Of a DNA stretch of 64,000 bases, positions 1-7,176 are shown in pieces. The DNA is from Lacrimispora indolis DSM 755. Its GTDB lineage: Bacteria; Bacillota; Clostridia; Lachnospirales; Lachnospiraceae. Under the pieces are notes generated by a model, which was not told where the DNA came from, searched no databases, and saw only the letters and a program-made list of their open reading frames with translations. A program made the position numbers and the translations under genes. Each line of letters begins with the position of its first letter. The stretch's first letter is position 1. The stretch lies in assembly GCF_000526995.1 (NCBI RefSeq), contig NZ_AZUI01000001.1, positions 2,170,001-2,234,000 on the forward strand, written 5' to 3'.

Positions 1-2
1 GG

Positions 3-62
3 ACACTTAAGAAGATTTCTGAAAAATGGTTCGGCAAAGATGTAACTACGGTTAAAAAATAA
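3..62 (+). CDS. C-terminal tail of an amino-acid ABC transporter substrate-binding protein (partial)
   Basis: Only the last 19 codons and a TAA are inside the window; the tail reads ISEKWFGKDVTT followed by lysines. That ending is usual for SBP_bac_3 family binding lipoproteins of polar amino-acid importers. A permease and an ATPase of the same importer class follow on the same strand, so this is most likely the extracytoplasmic binding protein of that operon. The gene begins upstream of the window and its ligand cannot be judged. Confidence 0.7.
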   Translation, partial: TLKKISEKWFGKDVTTVKK

Positions 63-77
63 AGCAATAAAATGGGT

Positions 78-115
78 TCCGGTCCCGTGTCCATGGGCCG
101 GATCTTGTAGTTTTT
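78..115 (+). terminator. Intercistronic hairpin between binding protein and permease
   Basis: TCCGGTCCC (78-86) pairs with GGGCCGGA (95-102) through eight base pairs with one bulged T. A five-T run follows at 111-115 but is separated from the stem, so this is more likely a partial terminator or RNA-stabilising stem than a full stop. Such stems are common after binding-protein genes, where they keep that transcript in excess over the permease and ATPase. Confidence 0.5.
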
Positions 116-137
116 CAGAGAACATGGAGGAGAAATC

Positions 138-788
138 ATGACTTTAACGAAGATATTATCACAACTGGCAGGGGGAATGTGGGTCAGCATCCAGATCTTT
201 GTGGTGACCCTGGTCTTTTCTCTGCCCCTGGGACTTTTGGTATCCTTTGGGAGGATGTCAAAGAACCCTGTCATACAGGCCATTGTTAAATTCTATATTT
301 CAGTCATGAGAGGAACTCCATTGATGCTGCAGCTGATGGTGGTATACTTCGGCCCTTATTACTTATTTGGCTTAAAGGTGGGAAATGGGTACCGTCTCTG
401 GGCGGCATTCATCGGCTTTGTCATCAATTACGCGGCGTATTTTGCGGAAATATACCGGAGCGGGATCCAGTCCATGCCTGTAGGACAGTATGAAGCTGCA
501 AAGCTTTTGGGCTATACAAAGCCCCAGACCTTTTTCCGCATCATATTTCCCCAGGTGGTGAAACGGATCCTGCCGTCTGTGACCAACGAGGTCATTACCC
601 TGGTCAAGGACACTTCCCTGGCTTTTACCATCAGCGTTCTGGAGATGTTCGCAGTTGCCAAGGCCCTGGCTTCTTCCCAGACTAGTCTGATTCCTTTCGT
701 TGCAGCAGGTTTATTCTATTACATTTTCAACCTTATCGTGGCGGTGGGGATGGAATACATAGAAAAACGGATGAACTATTATCAATAG
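138..788 (+). CDS. Polar amino-acid ABC transporter permease (HisM/GlnP family)
   Basis: This 216-residue membrane protein forms the channel subunit of an amino-acid importer and probably works as a dimer. A conserved RGTPLMLQLM stretch sits near residues 55-65. The cytoplasmic EAA loop that contacts the ATPase begins at EAAKLLGYTKPQTF (about residues 119-132) and continues into PQVVKRILPS. Hydrophobic segments surround these motifs, and the length is normal for the family. An ATG follows a GGAGG site. The ATPase gene begins nine bases after the stop, so the two are co-translated in one operon. Substrate specificity (cystine, glutamine, histidine or other) cannot be read from the sequence. 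Confidence 0.9.
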   Translation: MTLTKILSQLAGGMWVSIQIFVVTLVFSLPLGLLVSFGRMSKNPVIQAIVKFYISVMRGTPLMLQLMVVYFGPYYLFGLKVGNGYRLWAAFIGFVINYAAYFAEIYRSGIQSMPVGQYEAAKLLGYTKPQTFFRIIFPQVVKRILPSVTNEVITLVKDTSLAFTISVLEMFAVAKALASSQTSLIPFVAAGLFYYIFNLIVAVGMEYIEKRMNYYQ

Positions 789-797
789 GAGGAAGAG

Positions 798-1565
798 ATG
801 ATGTACTTACTGGAAATGAACCATGTGAAAAAAGCGTTTGATGGCCAGGGCGTGCTTCGCGATATCTCCCTGTCGGTAGAGGAAGGCGAGATCGTATCCA
901 TCATCGGTCCATCCGGCTCAGGAAAATCTACCCTGCTTCGGTGCGCCACCATGCTGGAAGAGATGGATGGGGGCGAGCTTAATTATCTGGGAGAGAAGGC
1001 CGCATGGAACGGGCCTGATGGAAGGGCCGTTTATGCAAAAGGGGAGAAGCGGAAGGAAATACAGAAAAATTACGGTCTGGTGTTCCAGAACTTTCATTTA
1101 TTTCCCCATATGACGGTTATGAAGAATATTACCGATGCGCCGATCCATGTACAGAAACGGGATAAAGAAGAGGTTTTTTCAGAAGCAATGGAGCTTCTTC
1201 GGAAAATGGGGCTGGAGGATAAGGCAGCAGCCTATCCCTGCCAGCTTTCCGGAGGACAGTGCCAGCGGGTGGCCATAGCAAGAGCCCTGGCCTTAAATCC
1301 CAGGATCCTGTTTTTTGACGAACCCACATCCGCCCTGGATCCGGAGCTTACGGGCGAGGTATTGAAGGTCATTAAATCCCTTGCTGATATGCAAATTACC
1401 ATGGTCATCGTGACCCATGAGATGGCTTTTGCCAGAGATATTTCAGACAGAGTTATTTTTATGGCTGACGGCGTAATCGTAGAGGAGGGAACTCCTGAGG
1501 AAGTTTTTTCCTCCAGTAATTTACGTACGCAGAGCTTTTTGGGCAGGTACGGTGAAATACTGTAG
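798..1565 (+). CDS. Polar amino-acid ABC transporter ATP-binding protein (GlnQ/HisP family)
   Basis: This 255-residue cytoplasmic ATPase powers the importer formed with the preceding permease. It has a complete nucleotide-binding domain: Walker [10 protein letters not shown] at residues 37-45, Q-loop in [15 protein letters not shown], signature LSGGQCQRV, Walker [13 protein letters not shown] and the H-loop VTHEM. The length is typical of GlnQ. An AGGAGG site precedes two adjacent ATG codons (798 and 801), either of which could be used. A terminator follows, which closes the operon. The residue after the signature glutamine is Cys, a mild variation that should not affect function. Confidence 0.92.
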   Translation: MMYLLEMNHVKKAFDGQGVLRDISLSVEEGEIVSIIGPSGSGKSTLLRCATMLEEMDGGELNYLGEKAAWNGPDGRAVYAKGEKRKEIQKNYGLVFQNFHLFPHMTVMKNITDAPIHVQKRDKEEVFSEAMELLRKMGLEDKAAAYPCQLSGGQCQRVAIARALALNPRILFFDEPTSALDPELTGEVLKVIKSLADMQITMVIVTHEMAFARDISDRVIFMADGVIVEEGTPEEVFSSSNLRTQSFLGRYGEIL

Positions 1566-1602
1566 AAATCGAAAAATTCAAAAGGATAAAGATTTTAATT
1601 AA

Positions 1603-1648
1603 ACCCCTGAAACTTTCTGTTTATGGATGTTTCAGGGGTAGTATTTTT
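1603..1648 (+). terminator. Rho-independent terminator of the amino-acid ABC operon
   Basis: ACCCCTGAAAC (1603-1613) pairs perfectly with GTTTCAGGGGT (1629-1639), and a T-rich tract (GTATTTTTT) follows. It lies 38 bases after the ATPase stop codon. Confidence 0.85.
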
Positions 1649-1666
1649 TGACTGCATGTAATGGGA
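1644..1666 (+). repeat. Partial copy of the TTTTGAC-GCAT short repeat
   Basis: TTTTTTGACTGCATGTA matches the start of the fuller copies at 2142 and 3150 and then diverges. The first T residues overlap the terminator tail, so part of the match may be chance. Confidence 0.3.
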
Positions 1667-1881
1667 TTCCGGCTTGTCTATTTTAACTTCAACCTGTCCT
1701 AAATAAGTGTGAGTGTCCAGGAGGCCCGAATATGGAATCAGTGCGGCCGGGGATGGAGTGATGCTCATTCCAGACCAGGGACGGGGTATTACAGTATTTA
1801 GGACTTGTTTTCTGCATTTACACCCTTTTCCGTCCTGTCCCATATAATATAGTGCAATCAAAAACAAGGGGGTGTTGTTTT

Positions 1882-2085
1882 ATGAGTTGCTCTAACTCAG
1901 GTTCAGATAACAGGTGTGTGTGCAGATGTGTATGCAGATGCAGGCGCTGGAATAATTGTAGTGATAATGATCCTTGTGCAGAGGAAAAAAGAAGATGTAA
2001 TTGCAAGAGATGTCGGGATGATTGTAGAAATGCTCCTTGTCGTGGGATTAATGAAGATGATTGCAACAACGAATGTGATTGTTAG
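1882..2085 (+). CDS. Cysteine-rich 67-residue miniprotein, function unknown
   Basis: This is a short ORF after a strong AAGGGGGTG ribosome site, followed closely by a terminator, so it has the layout of a real monocistronic gene. Sixteen of 67 residues are cysteine, arranged as CVCRCVCRC near residues 12-20 and further CxC and CxxC pairs to the end. The rest is mostly Arg, Asn and Asp. No signal peptide, membrane segment or known domain is visible. The composition suits a metal-binding, spore-coat-like or disulfide-crosslinked peptide; a modified-peptide precursor is possible, but no maturation enzyme lies nearby. I do not recognise a family. A longer start at 1852 exists but would place the ribosome site inside the gene. 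Confidence 0.65.
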   Translation: MSCSNSGSDNRCVCRCVCRCRRWNNCSDNDPCAEEKRRCNCKRCRDDCRNAPCRGINEDDCNNECDC

Positions 2086-2093
2086 ATGATGTT

Positions 2094-2127
2094 AGGCGGG
2101 TGTCCGGTATTCCGGACCCGCCTTTTA
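2094..2127 (+). terminator. Terminator of the cysteine-rich miniprotein gene
   Basis: GGCGGGTGTCCGG (2095-2107) pairs with CCGGACCCGCC (2112-2122), followed by TTTT. It lies eight bases past the stop codon. Confidence 0.85.
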
Positions 2128-2141
2128 CATAGCAGTTTCTA

Positions 2142-2180
2142 ACATTTTTTGACGGCATTTAAGTGGCAGCAGCTGGTGAG
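2142..2180 (+). repeat. Short repeat copy (TTTTGAC-GCATTTA-GTGG-AGCTGGTGAG)
   Basis: The sequence ACATTTTTTGACGGCATTTAAGTGG, then AGCTGGTGAG, recurs with a few changes at 3150-3190, also in non-coding DNA. Its 3' end provides a GGTGAGG that could act as a ribosome site for a nine-codon reading frame at 2187. Its function is unknown. Confidence 0.45.
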
Positions 2181-2308
2181 GCAAAGATGACAAAAATCGA
2201 AACATTAATTCCTTGAGGTTGACAAGGAGCTGGTGCTTTGCACAGATCTGTTATTCATAGAGTGGGACAAGGTAAGAAAGAAGATATTGACAGCAGGGAG
2301 GTGAATGG

Positions 2309-2392
2309 GTGATTAAAGAAACAGCAGAGCAGTTAGCAAGGTCAGCAGCTTTGGAGGCCGTGAAGGAATTTGAGAAGCTCAAAAGAGAATAA
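2309..2392 (+). CDS. Possible 27-residue peptide beside the endolysin relic
   Basis: A GTG start follows a good GGGAGGTG ribosome site and opens a frame reading MIKETAEQLARSAALEAV and then EFEKLKRE, an amphipathic charged helix. It directly precedes the broken amidase and sits in decayed DNA. Just upstream, 2187-2308 also reads as a possible small frameshifted ORF ending VDKELVLCTDLLFIEW. These may be remnants of prophage-type small genes; I cannot assign a family. Confidence 0.3.
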   Translation: MIKETAEQLARSAALEAVKEFEKLKRE

Positions 2393-2742
2393 GCGGGTCA
2401 AGGTATTCCAGAACGCCAAGGAACTGATGGATAAATATAATGTACCTGCTGTGCAGGTGATCCGCCATTACGATGTGACGGGGAAGATCTGCCCGAACCC
2501 TTATGCATAGAATCAAACCCAGCATACCTGGAATGTTTTTAATACAGCGTTGTTTGCAGGACCCCGGCTTAAATTCCGGCTGGATAGAAGAGGAAGGCGG
2601 CTGGAGGTCCTACCTGGGAGATACTGGCCAACCGATCCGGAATGATTGGATTCTGGATCAGGACAGAAAAATGGCAACGAAGCAGGTGACACTCACGCCT
2701 GATCAGGATGGAGCGCTGCAGTATCCGGGGCTGGCTGAATAG
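2391..2742 (+). pseudogene. Broken N-acetylmuramoyl-L-alanine amidase (endolysin) relic
   Basis: Translation from 2391 gives NAKELMDKYNVPAVQVIRHY and then DVTGKICPNPYA, the C-terminal catalytic signature of amidase_2 (zinc-binding His and Cys context). A TAG interrupts at 2508. The same frame then continues QTQHTWNVFNTALFA, as expected for the end of that domain. After a frameshift the other frame reads GWIEEEGGWRSYLGDTG then QPIRNDW, which resembles a cell-wall-binding repeat. The N-terminal half is missing. This is therefore a truncated, stop-bearing and frameshifted lysin gene, probably from a lost prophage. Confidence 0.65.
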
Positions 2743-2880
2743 GGTCCATTGGAATTTGTAAGATATTATTAATAGTACAGCCTTAAGTTGGAACATATAA
2801 TTATACTGGCAGGTACAAACTGCTGGCAATCGTGTATAGGATGGTAGGCCTCGATTCTACATAGAATGGAGGTGTTGCTC

Positions 2881-2967
2881 ATGAAGTATTTTGACTTTAA
2901 GGATTTAATGTCTTTTGGCATGTTCTTTCTGGCACTGCTGACATTCGTCTTATTGACGTGTCGCTAA
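2881..2967 (+). CDS. Holin-like small membrane toxin (type I toxin, Hol_Tox-like)
   Basis: This 28-residue peptide has a short polar start followed by a hydrophobic helix, LMSFGMFFLALLTFVLL, and a basic end. The FG-F-ALLT-V pattern is typical of putative holin-like toxins related to TxpA/BsrG, which insert into the cytoplasmic membrane and are silenced by an antisense RNA. A GGAGGTG site is correctly spaced before the ATG and a terminator follows directly. The downstream sequence CCAACCACCCTGTGGCGATT is also typical of these loci. No other coding frame covers it. Toxicity is inferred from family resemblance. Confidence 0.7.
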   Translation: MKYFDFKDLMSFGMFFLALLTFVLLTCR

Positions 2968-2974
2968 ATACAAA

Positions 2975-3014
2975 AAGCCTTCCCTGTACTTTGGCCGGTT
3001 GGGAAGGTTTTTGC
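2975..3014 (+). terminator. Terminator of the holin-like toxin mRNA
   Basis: AGCCTTCCC (2977-2985) pairs with GGGAAGGTTTTT starting at 3001. The A-rich 5' side (AAAAAGCC) would give a T-run on the minus strand too, so the same stem could end an opposing transcript. Confidence 0.75.
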
Positions 3015-3052
3015 TTTTCTAATTAGCCAACCACCCTGTGGCGATTGCCTTT
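2976..3052 (-). ncRNA. Candidate antisense antitoxin RNA for the holin-like toxin
   Basis: On the minus strand TATAAT (3061-3066) lies upstream of the CCAACCACCC/GGTGG conserved block, with TTGTAA at 3082-3087 as a weak -35. The 15-base spacing is short. Transcription from here would run across the 3' end of the toxin gene, the usual arrangement of TxpA/RatA-type pairs. Only the promoter-like sequence and the context support it. Confidence 0.35.
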
Positions 3053-3149
3053 TTTATTATATTATACTTACTTTTAAAATATTACAAGTAAAGGAATCTT
3101 TACAAAAAATAAGGGTGATTGCGGCATAGAATATAGGTAGGCGTCAGAT

Positions 3150-3200
3150 TACATTTTGACTGCATTTAGGTGGTAAAAGCTGGTGAGACGGTAAGTCTCC
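3150..3200 (+). repeat. Short repeat copy with hairpin tail
   Basis: The sequence ACATTTTGACTGCATTTAGG, then TGGTAAAAGCTGGTGAG, matches the copy at 2142. The tail GAGAC-GGTAA-GTCTC (3185-3199) forms a small perfect hairpin. It lies in the non-coding stretch 3015-3337, in which I see no gene. Confidence 0.45.
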
Positions 3201-3343
3201 CAAACCTCGATTTTATGCAAAAAACTTCCAATTTTAGGTAATTATTAAAATTACTTAAGAAAAAAGATAAAGATTTTTCACAATCGGATGGTATACTAAA
3301 TGTGAAATCATAGGTAATTTAGAAAAGAAGGAAGAGGATGCTT

Positions 3344-3991
3344 ATGAAAAAAACATGGATTATAGCATTGGCTGTCTGTGCGGCAGTTTTAATTACGGCT
3401 TGTGGAAAATCGGCAAAGAATACGGAAAGTGTGGCAAATACGGTAACAGAAAGCACGGCTTCAAGCACTGAAGCTACGGAAGAGGTGAGCCAGGAGGCGC
3501 CGGGAAATGGAGAGGAATTTAAGATCCTCATCGGTACGGTCAAAAAGGTTGGGGACAACTTAGAAAACATGTCTATCCAAAGCGGCGATAAGGAATTGAC
3601 CTTTGATTTAAGCGGCACTGTGGTGGAGACCTCTTATGCGCTGGAACCGGAGGTGAAGGTTTCCCTCATTTATAAGGGAGAGATTTCCGGTTCAGATACT
3701 GCAAATGCCAAGCCTGTCCTGGTGCTGGACGGACAGGAGAGCATGAAGGTGCAGGAGGTGACCGGAAGTGTCGTGGATCAGGCCATGAGCACCTTTACGA
3801 TTAAAACGGAATCCGGCACAGAGATTGGGTTTATAAAGGACAACTGCGAGGGACTGGATTCTGATGTCCTTGGAACAGCAACCGATGACAGCAACGGAAG
3901 CGGAGCCATGGTGAAGGTGATTTATGTGACCGTCACCTATGACGCAGGAAGCAAATCCAATTTCCCCTTAAGGGTGGAAGCAGTAAAGTGA
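3344..3991 (+). CDS. Secreted lipoprotein with duplicated beta-domain, function unknown
   Basis: The 215-residue product begins MKKTWIIALAV and has a lipobox LITAC near residue 20, so it should be lipidated and anchored on the outer face of the membrane. A Ser/Thr/Glu-rich linker follows. Two similar segments come next: ILIGTVKKVGDNLENMSIQS onward (about residues 65-130) and EVTGSVVDQAMSTFTIKTES onward (about 140-215). Both look like beta-strand OB-like repeats. The ATG at 3344 is better spaced from the AGGAAGAGG site than the one at 3338. No family is recognised with confidence, and no partner gene suggests a role. Confidence 0.75.
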   Translation: MKKTWIIALAVCAAVLITACGKSAKNTESVANTVTESTASSTEATEEVSQEAPGNGEEFKILIGTVKKVGDNLENMSIQSGDKELTFDLSGTVVETSYALEPEVKVSLIYKGEISGSDTANAKPVLVLDGQESMKVQEVTGSVVDQAMSTFTIKTESGTEIGFIKDNCEGLDSDVLGTATDDSNGSGAMVKVIYVTVTYDAGSKSNFPLRVEAVK

Positions 3992-3998
3992 AAAATGA

Positions 3999-4079
3999 TG
4001 AAAATCCCGGACATGCAGGCAAAATTTATCTGGAACTTCTTCTTTCAAGATAAAAAGCTTGCAAATTCGGGATTTTCAT
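3999..4079 (+). other. Long imperfect hairpin downstream of the lipoprotein gene
   Basis: TGAAAATCCCG (3999-4009) pairs with CGGGATTTTCA (4068-4078), and inner segments TGCAGGC and GCTTGCA extend the stem. It starts just after the lipoprotein stop and ends 138 bases before an ABC-F gene. It could be a weak bidirectional terminator or part of a leader; there is no clean T-run. Confidence 0.4.
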
Positions 4080-4216
4080 GTACAATAAGAGAGATGACAG
4101 AAGAAGGGGCCAATGGACCCCTATTTTGATGATTTTGGCCATCCGGCAGTTCCCTGTAAACAGGAAGGGGAAGTTCCGGAGCGAATGATAACCAGATTGC
4201 AGAAAGGGAATTAAAG

Positions 4217-5857
4217 ATGATCAGTGCACATAACGTAACATTAAGACTCGGGAAAAAAGCATTGTTTGAAGAGGTGAATATCAAGTTTACCGAAGGCAAC
4301 TGCTACGGGATGATCGGCGCCAACGGCGCAGGAAAATCCACCTTCCTTAAAATACTTTCCGGTGAATTGGAGCCTACAAACGGCGATATCGTTATAACGC
4401 CGGGACAGAGACTTTCCTTTTTAAAACAGGACCACTTTAAATACGATGGCTTCCAGGTGCTTGACACCGTTATCATGGGAAATGCCAGACTTTATGAGAT
4501 CATGAAAGAAAAAGATGCCATCTACATGAAAGAAGATTTCACCGATGATGACGGCATTAAGGCAGCGGAGCTGGAAGGAGAATTCGCTACCATGAACGGC
4601 TGGGAGGCGGAGTCTGATGCGGCTAACCTCTTAAACGGCCTTGGAATAGAGACAGATCTTCACTACAAATATATGAGTGAATTGGACGGCGGGTCAAAGG
4701 TTAAGGTGCTCCTTGCCCAGGCATTGTTTGGAAATCCGGACATCCTGCTTCTTGACGAGCCTACCAACCACTTGGATTTAGATGCCATTGCATGGCTTGA
4801 GGAATTCCTCATTAACTTTGAAAATACGGTAATCGTGGTTTCCCATGACCGTTACTTCTTAAATAAGGTCTGCACCCATATTGCGGACATTGACTACGGA
4901 AAGATCCAGCTTTATGCAGGAAACTATGATTTCTGGTATGAGTCCAGCCAGTTGATGGTAAAGCAGATGAAGGAAGCCAACAGGAAGAAGGAAGAAAAGA
5001 TCAAGGAACTGCAGGAATTTATTCAGCGTTTCTCCGCCAATGCTTCCAAGTCCAAGCAGGCTACTTCCAGAAAACGCGCCCTGGAGAAGATCGAGCTGGA
5101 TGACATCAAGCCATCCAGCAGGAAATATCCGTATATCGATTTCCGCCCGGCCCGCGAGATAGGCAATGAGGTGCTGTCTGTTAATGGTTTATCAAAGACT
5201 ATTGACGGAGTCAAGATTTTAGATAATATCTCCTTCACCTTAACCCGTGAAGATAAAGTGGCCCTGGTGGGACCCAATGAACTTGCAAAAACCATTCTTT
5301 TCAAGATCCTTTCAGGGGAAATGGAGCCGGATGAAGGCGATTACAAATGGGGACTTACCACCAGCCAGTGTTATTTCCCAAAGGACAACTCAGCGGAATT
5401 TGACAACGATGATACCATCGTTGACTGGCTGACCCAGTATTCTCCGGAAAAGGAAGCTACCTATGTGCGCGGATTCCTTGGCCGTATGCTGTTCGCCGGA
5501 GAGGATGGAGTGAAAAAGGTACGGGTATTGTCCGGTGGGGAAAAGGTGCGCTGCATGCTTTCCAAGCTGATGATTTCCGGCGCCAATGTGCTCATACTTG
5601 ACGAGCCTACGGATCACTTGGATATGGAGTCCATCACGGCGCTTAATAATGGTCTTGTAAAATTCCAGGGAGTTCTGATTTTCTCCTCCCGTGACCATCA
5701 GATCGTTGAGACAACGGCTAACCGCATCATGGAGATCGTGAACGGCCAGCTGATCGATAAGATCACTACCTATGACGAGTATCTGGCAAGTGATGAGATG
5801 GCTCGTAAGAGACAGGTATTTACCTTGACTGAGGAGCAGGTCGAGGAGAATAAATAG
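4217..5857 (+). CDS. ABC-F family ATPase with degenerate nucleotide-binding motifs
   Basis: This soluble protein of 546 residues has two tandem ATP-binding domains joined by a charged linker (about residues 235-300) and no membrane segment, the plan of ABC-F ribosome-associated ATPases of the YbiT/YkpA branch. Domain 1 has Walker A GANGAGKST (about 34-42) and Walker B ILLLDEPTNHLD, but its signature reads LDGGSK rather than LSGGE. Domain 2 reads GPNELAKTI where a normal Walker A has GxNGxGKST, has a good LSGGEKVR and VLILDEPTDHLD, and SSRDHQ where the switch histidine (SHD) is expected. The second site may bind or hydrolyse ATP poorly. Translation factor or antibiotic protection are both possible; the sequence does not decide. 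Confidence 0.85.
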   Translation: MISAHNVTLRLGKKALFEEVNIKFTEGNCYGMIGANGAGKSTFLKILSGELEPTNGDIVITPGQRLSFLKQDHFKYDGFQVLDTVIMGNARLYEIMKEKDAIYMKEDFTDDDGIKAAELEGEFATMNGWEAESDAANLLNGLGIETDLHYKYMSELDGGSKVKVLLAQALFGNPDILLLDEPTNHLDLDAIAWLEEFLINFENTVIVVSHDRYFLNKVCTHIADIDYGKIQLYAGNYDFWYESSQLMVKQMKEANRKKEEKIKELQEFIQRFSANASKSKQATSRKRALEKIELDDIKPSSRKYPYIDFRPAREIGNEVLSVNGLSKTIDGVKILDNISFTLTREDKVALVGPNELAKTILFKILSGEMEPDEGDYKWGLTTSQCYFPKDNSAEFDNDDTIVDWLTQYSPEKEATYVRGFLGRMLFAGEDGVKKVRVLSGGEKVRCMLSKLMISGANVLILDEPTDHLDMESITALNNGLVKFQGVLIFSSRDHQIVETTANRIMEIVNGQLIDKITTYDEYLASDEMARKRQVFTLTEEQVEENK

Positions 5858-5873
5858 ATTATGTTTTACTGAG

Positions 5874-5917
5874 GCAGCAGCCTGGCACTTAAGTTGTCAG
5901 GCTGTCTCTTTTTATTT
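5874..5917 (+). terminator. Terminator of the ABC-F gene
   Basis: CAGCCTGGCA (5878-5887) pairs with TGTCAGGCTG (5895-5904), with a TTTTTATTT tail. Confidence 0.85.
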
Positions 5918-6038
5918 AGAGGAGAGGAAATAATCTCAGGAAACACAAAGATTTTTTATTTTAGAGGTTTCAGAAAGATCAGAAAAATAGTATGATAGAA
6001 AAAAGGTGGATCAATGAACCACAGCGAAAGGACTTGAA

Positions 6039-7043
6039 ATGACCATGGTTACGATGGAAGAGGTAGCTAAGGCAGCACATGTGTCGCGTGCTACTGTATC
6101 AAGAGTTTTGTCGAATCATCCATCCATCAAGATGGAAACACGTAGCAATGTCATGTATTGGGTGAAGAAACTGGGATATGAGCCAAATCAGGTGGCACAG
6201 AGTCTGGCGGGAAACAGGACCAATATCATCGGCGTATTATTTTCTGATTTATCGAACCCATTGTATGCCTCTTTAATGACGGCAATTGTACATGAGGCTG
6301 AGAAATACGGATATAATGTTATTTTAGGTGATGCCCAGAGGGAAAAAGCCAGGGAAACCAATATTATTAACGGATTTAAAAGGCGCAAAGTGGATGGGAT
6401 CATCGTAAGGCCCATAGGAACACCCAATAAAAAATTATACAGCGGTATTAATATTCCTGTTGTCAGCCTTTTTAAACAAACGGAAAAGAAAAATATCATA
6501 ATCAGTTCGGAAGAAGGGGGCATTCAGGTAGCAAAGCATTTTTTGGAATTAGGGCATAAAAATATCGGTTATATAGGGCCGTTAAAATCTTTGGCCGGAA
6601 ACAACAAATTAGAAGGTTTTCGGTCTGAGCTTGATAAAAACGGATTGAAATTAAAAGCTGTCCTTGAATGCAACCAGCATGAGACAGTAGAAAACCAGAG
6701 GGCTTATGAAATCATCAGCCAGTATTTTAAGACCCATGATCCAGGTAAAGTCACGGCATGGTTTGCCCATAGTGATATTGCGGCCAGTGATGTGATCAAG
6801 TCATTGGCTGAACATAGACTGCAGGTACCGAAAGATGTGATTGTCTGCGGTTATAATAATACGCTTTTAGCCAGAAAAATGATCCCCACCCTGTCTTCAG
6901 TAGCATCACCCATAGAAGAAATTGCAGGGAATGCGGTCAGCATGGTTCTTAACTGCATTAACGGAAATACAGAGGAGGAGCTGATAAACTTATCTCCCAT
7001 ACTGGTAATACGTGAATCAACTTCCAGAGGATTATACAAATAG
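6039..7043 (+). CDS. LacI-family transcriptional regulator of the adjacent PTS locus
   Basis: The protein has 334 residues. A LacI helix-turn-helix fills residues 5-30 (MEEVAKAAHVSRATVSRVLS), followed by a hinge and a periplasmic-binding-protein-like sensor domain starting NIIGVLFSDLSNPLYASL. The C-terminal region SPILVIRESTSR is typical. The next gene, on the same strand 133 bases away, is a PTS sugar permease with a near-palindromic site just upstream. The protein is therefore likely a repressor released by the imported (probably phosphorylated) sugar. ATG codons at 6039 and 6045 are both usable; AAAGGA precedes the first. Confidence 0.88.
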   Translation: MTMVTMEEVAKAAHVSRATVSRVLSNHPSIKMETRSNVMYWVKKLGYEPNQVAQSLAGNRTNIIGVLFSDLSNPLYASLMTAIVHEAEKYGYNVILGDAQREKARETNIINGFKRRKVDGIIVRPIGTPNKKLYSGINIPVVSLFKQTEKKNIIISSEEGGIQVAKHFLELGHKNIGYIGPLKSLAGNNKLEGFRSELDKNGLKLKAVLECNQHETVENQRAYEIISQYFKTHDPGKVTAWFAHSDIAASDVIKSLAEHRLQVPKDVIVCGYNNTLLARKMIPTLSSVASPIEEIAGNAVSMVLNCINGNTEEELINLSPILVIRESTSRGLYK

Positions 7044-7095
7044 CACAAAAAAGCTAAGGAAAATATGTCATCATAGATAAAAAGCATGTGCCGTC

Positions 7096-7152
7096 TTGAC
7101 AGCTTGCTGTTTATGTTATATTCTTTATACATGCAAATGAACGCGCGTACAT
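7096..7152 (+). promoter_or_regulatory. Promoter and LacI-type operator of the PTS/glycosidase pair
   Basis: TTGACA (7096-7101) is followed after 17 bases by TATTCT (7119-7124); TATATT at 7117 is an alternative. Just downstream, ATGAACGCGCGTACAT (7137-7152) is a palindrome with only one mismatched pair and a central CG, the shape expected for a LacI-family operator. Its position would block initiation or early elongation. Confidence 0.6.
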
Positions 7153-7176
7153 TGTTGCACAAACAAGGAGGCTAAA

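Noticed and set aside
1818..2069. Minus-strand frame of 83 residues over the cysteine-rich gene
   Set aside because: It is the antisense reading of a repetitive TGT/TGC-rich sequence, with no ribosome site. The plus-strand gene has both a ribosome site and a terminator.
2503..2742. Intact 79-residue protein
   Set aside because: It is the frameshifted C-terminal part of a broken amidase. It lacks a ribosome site and the expected N-terminus lies in another frame.
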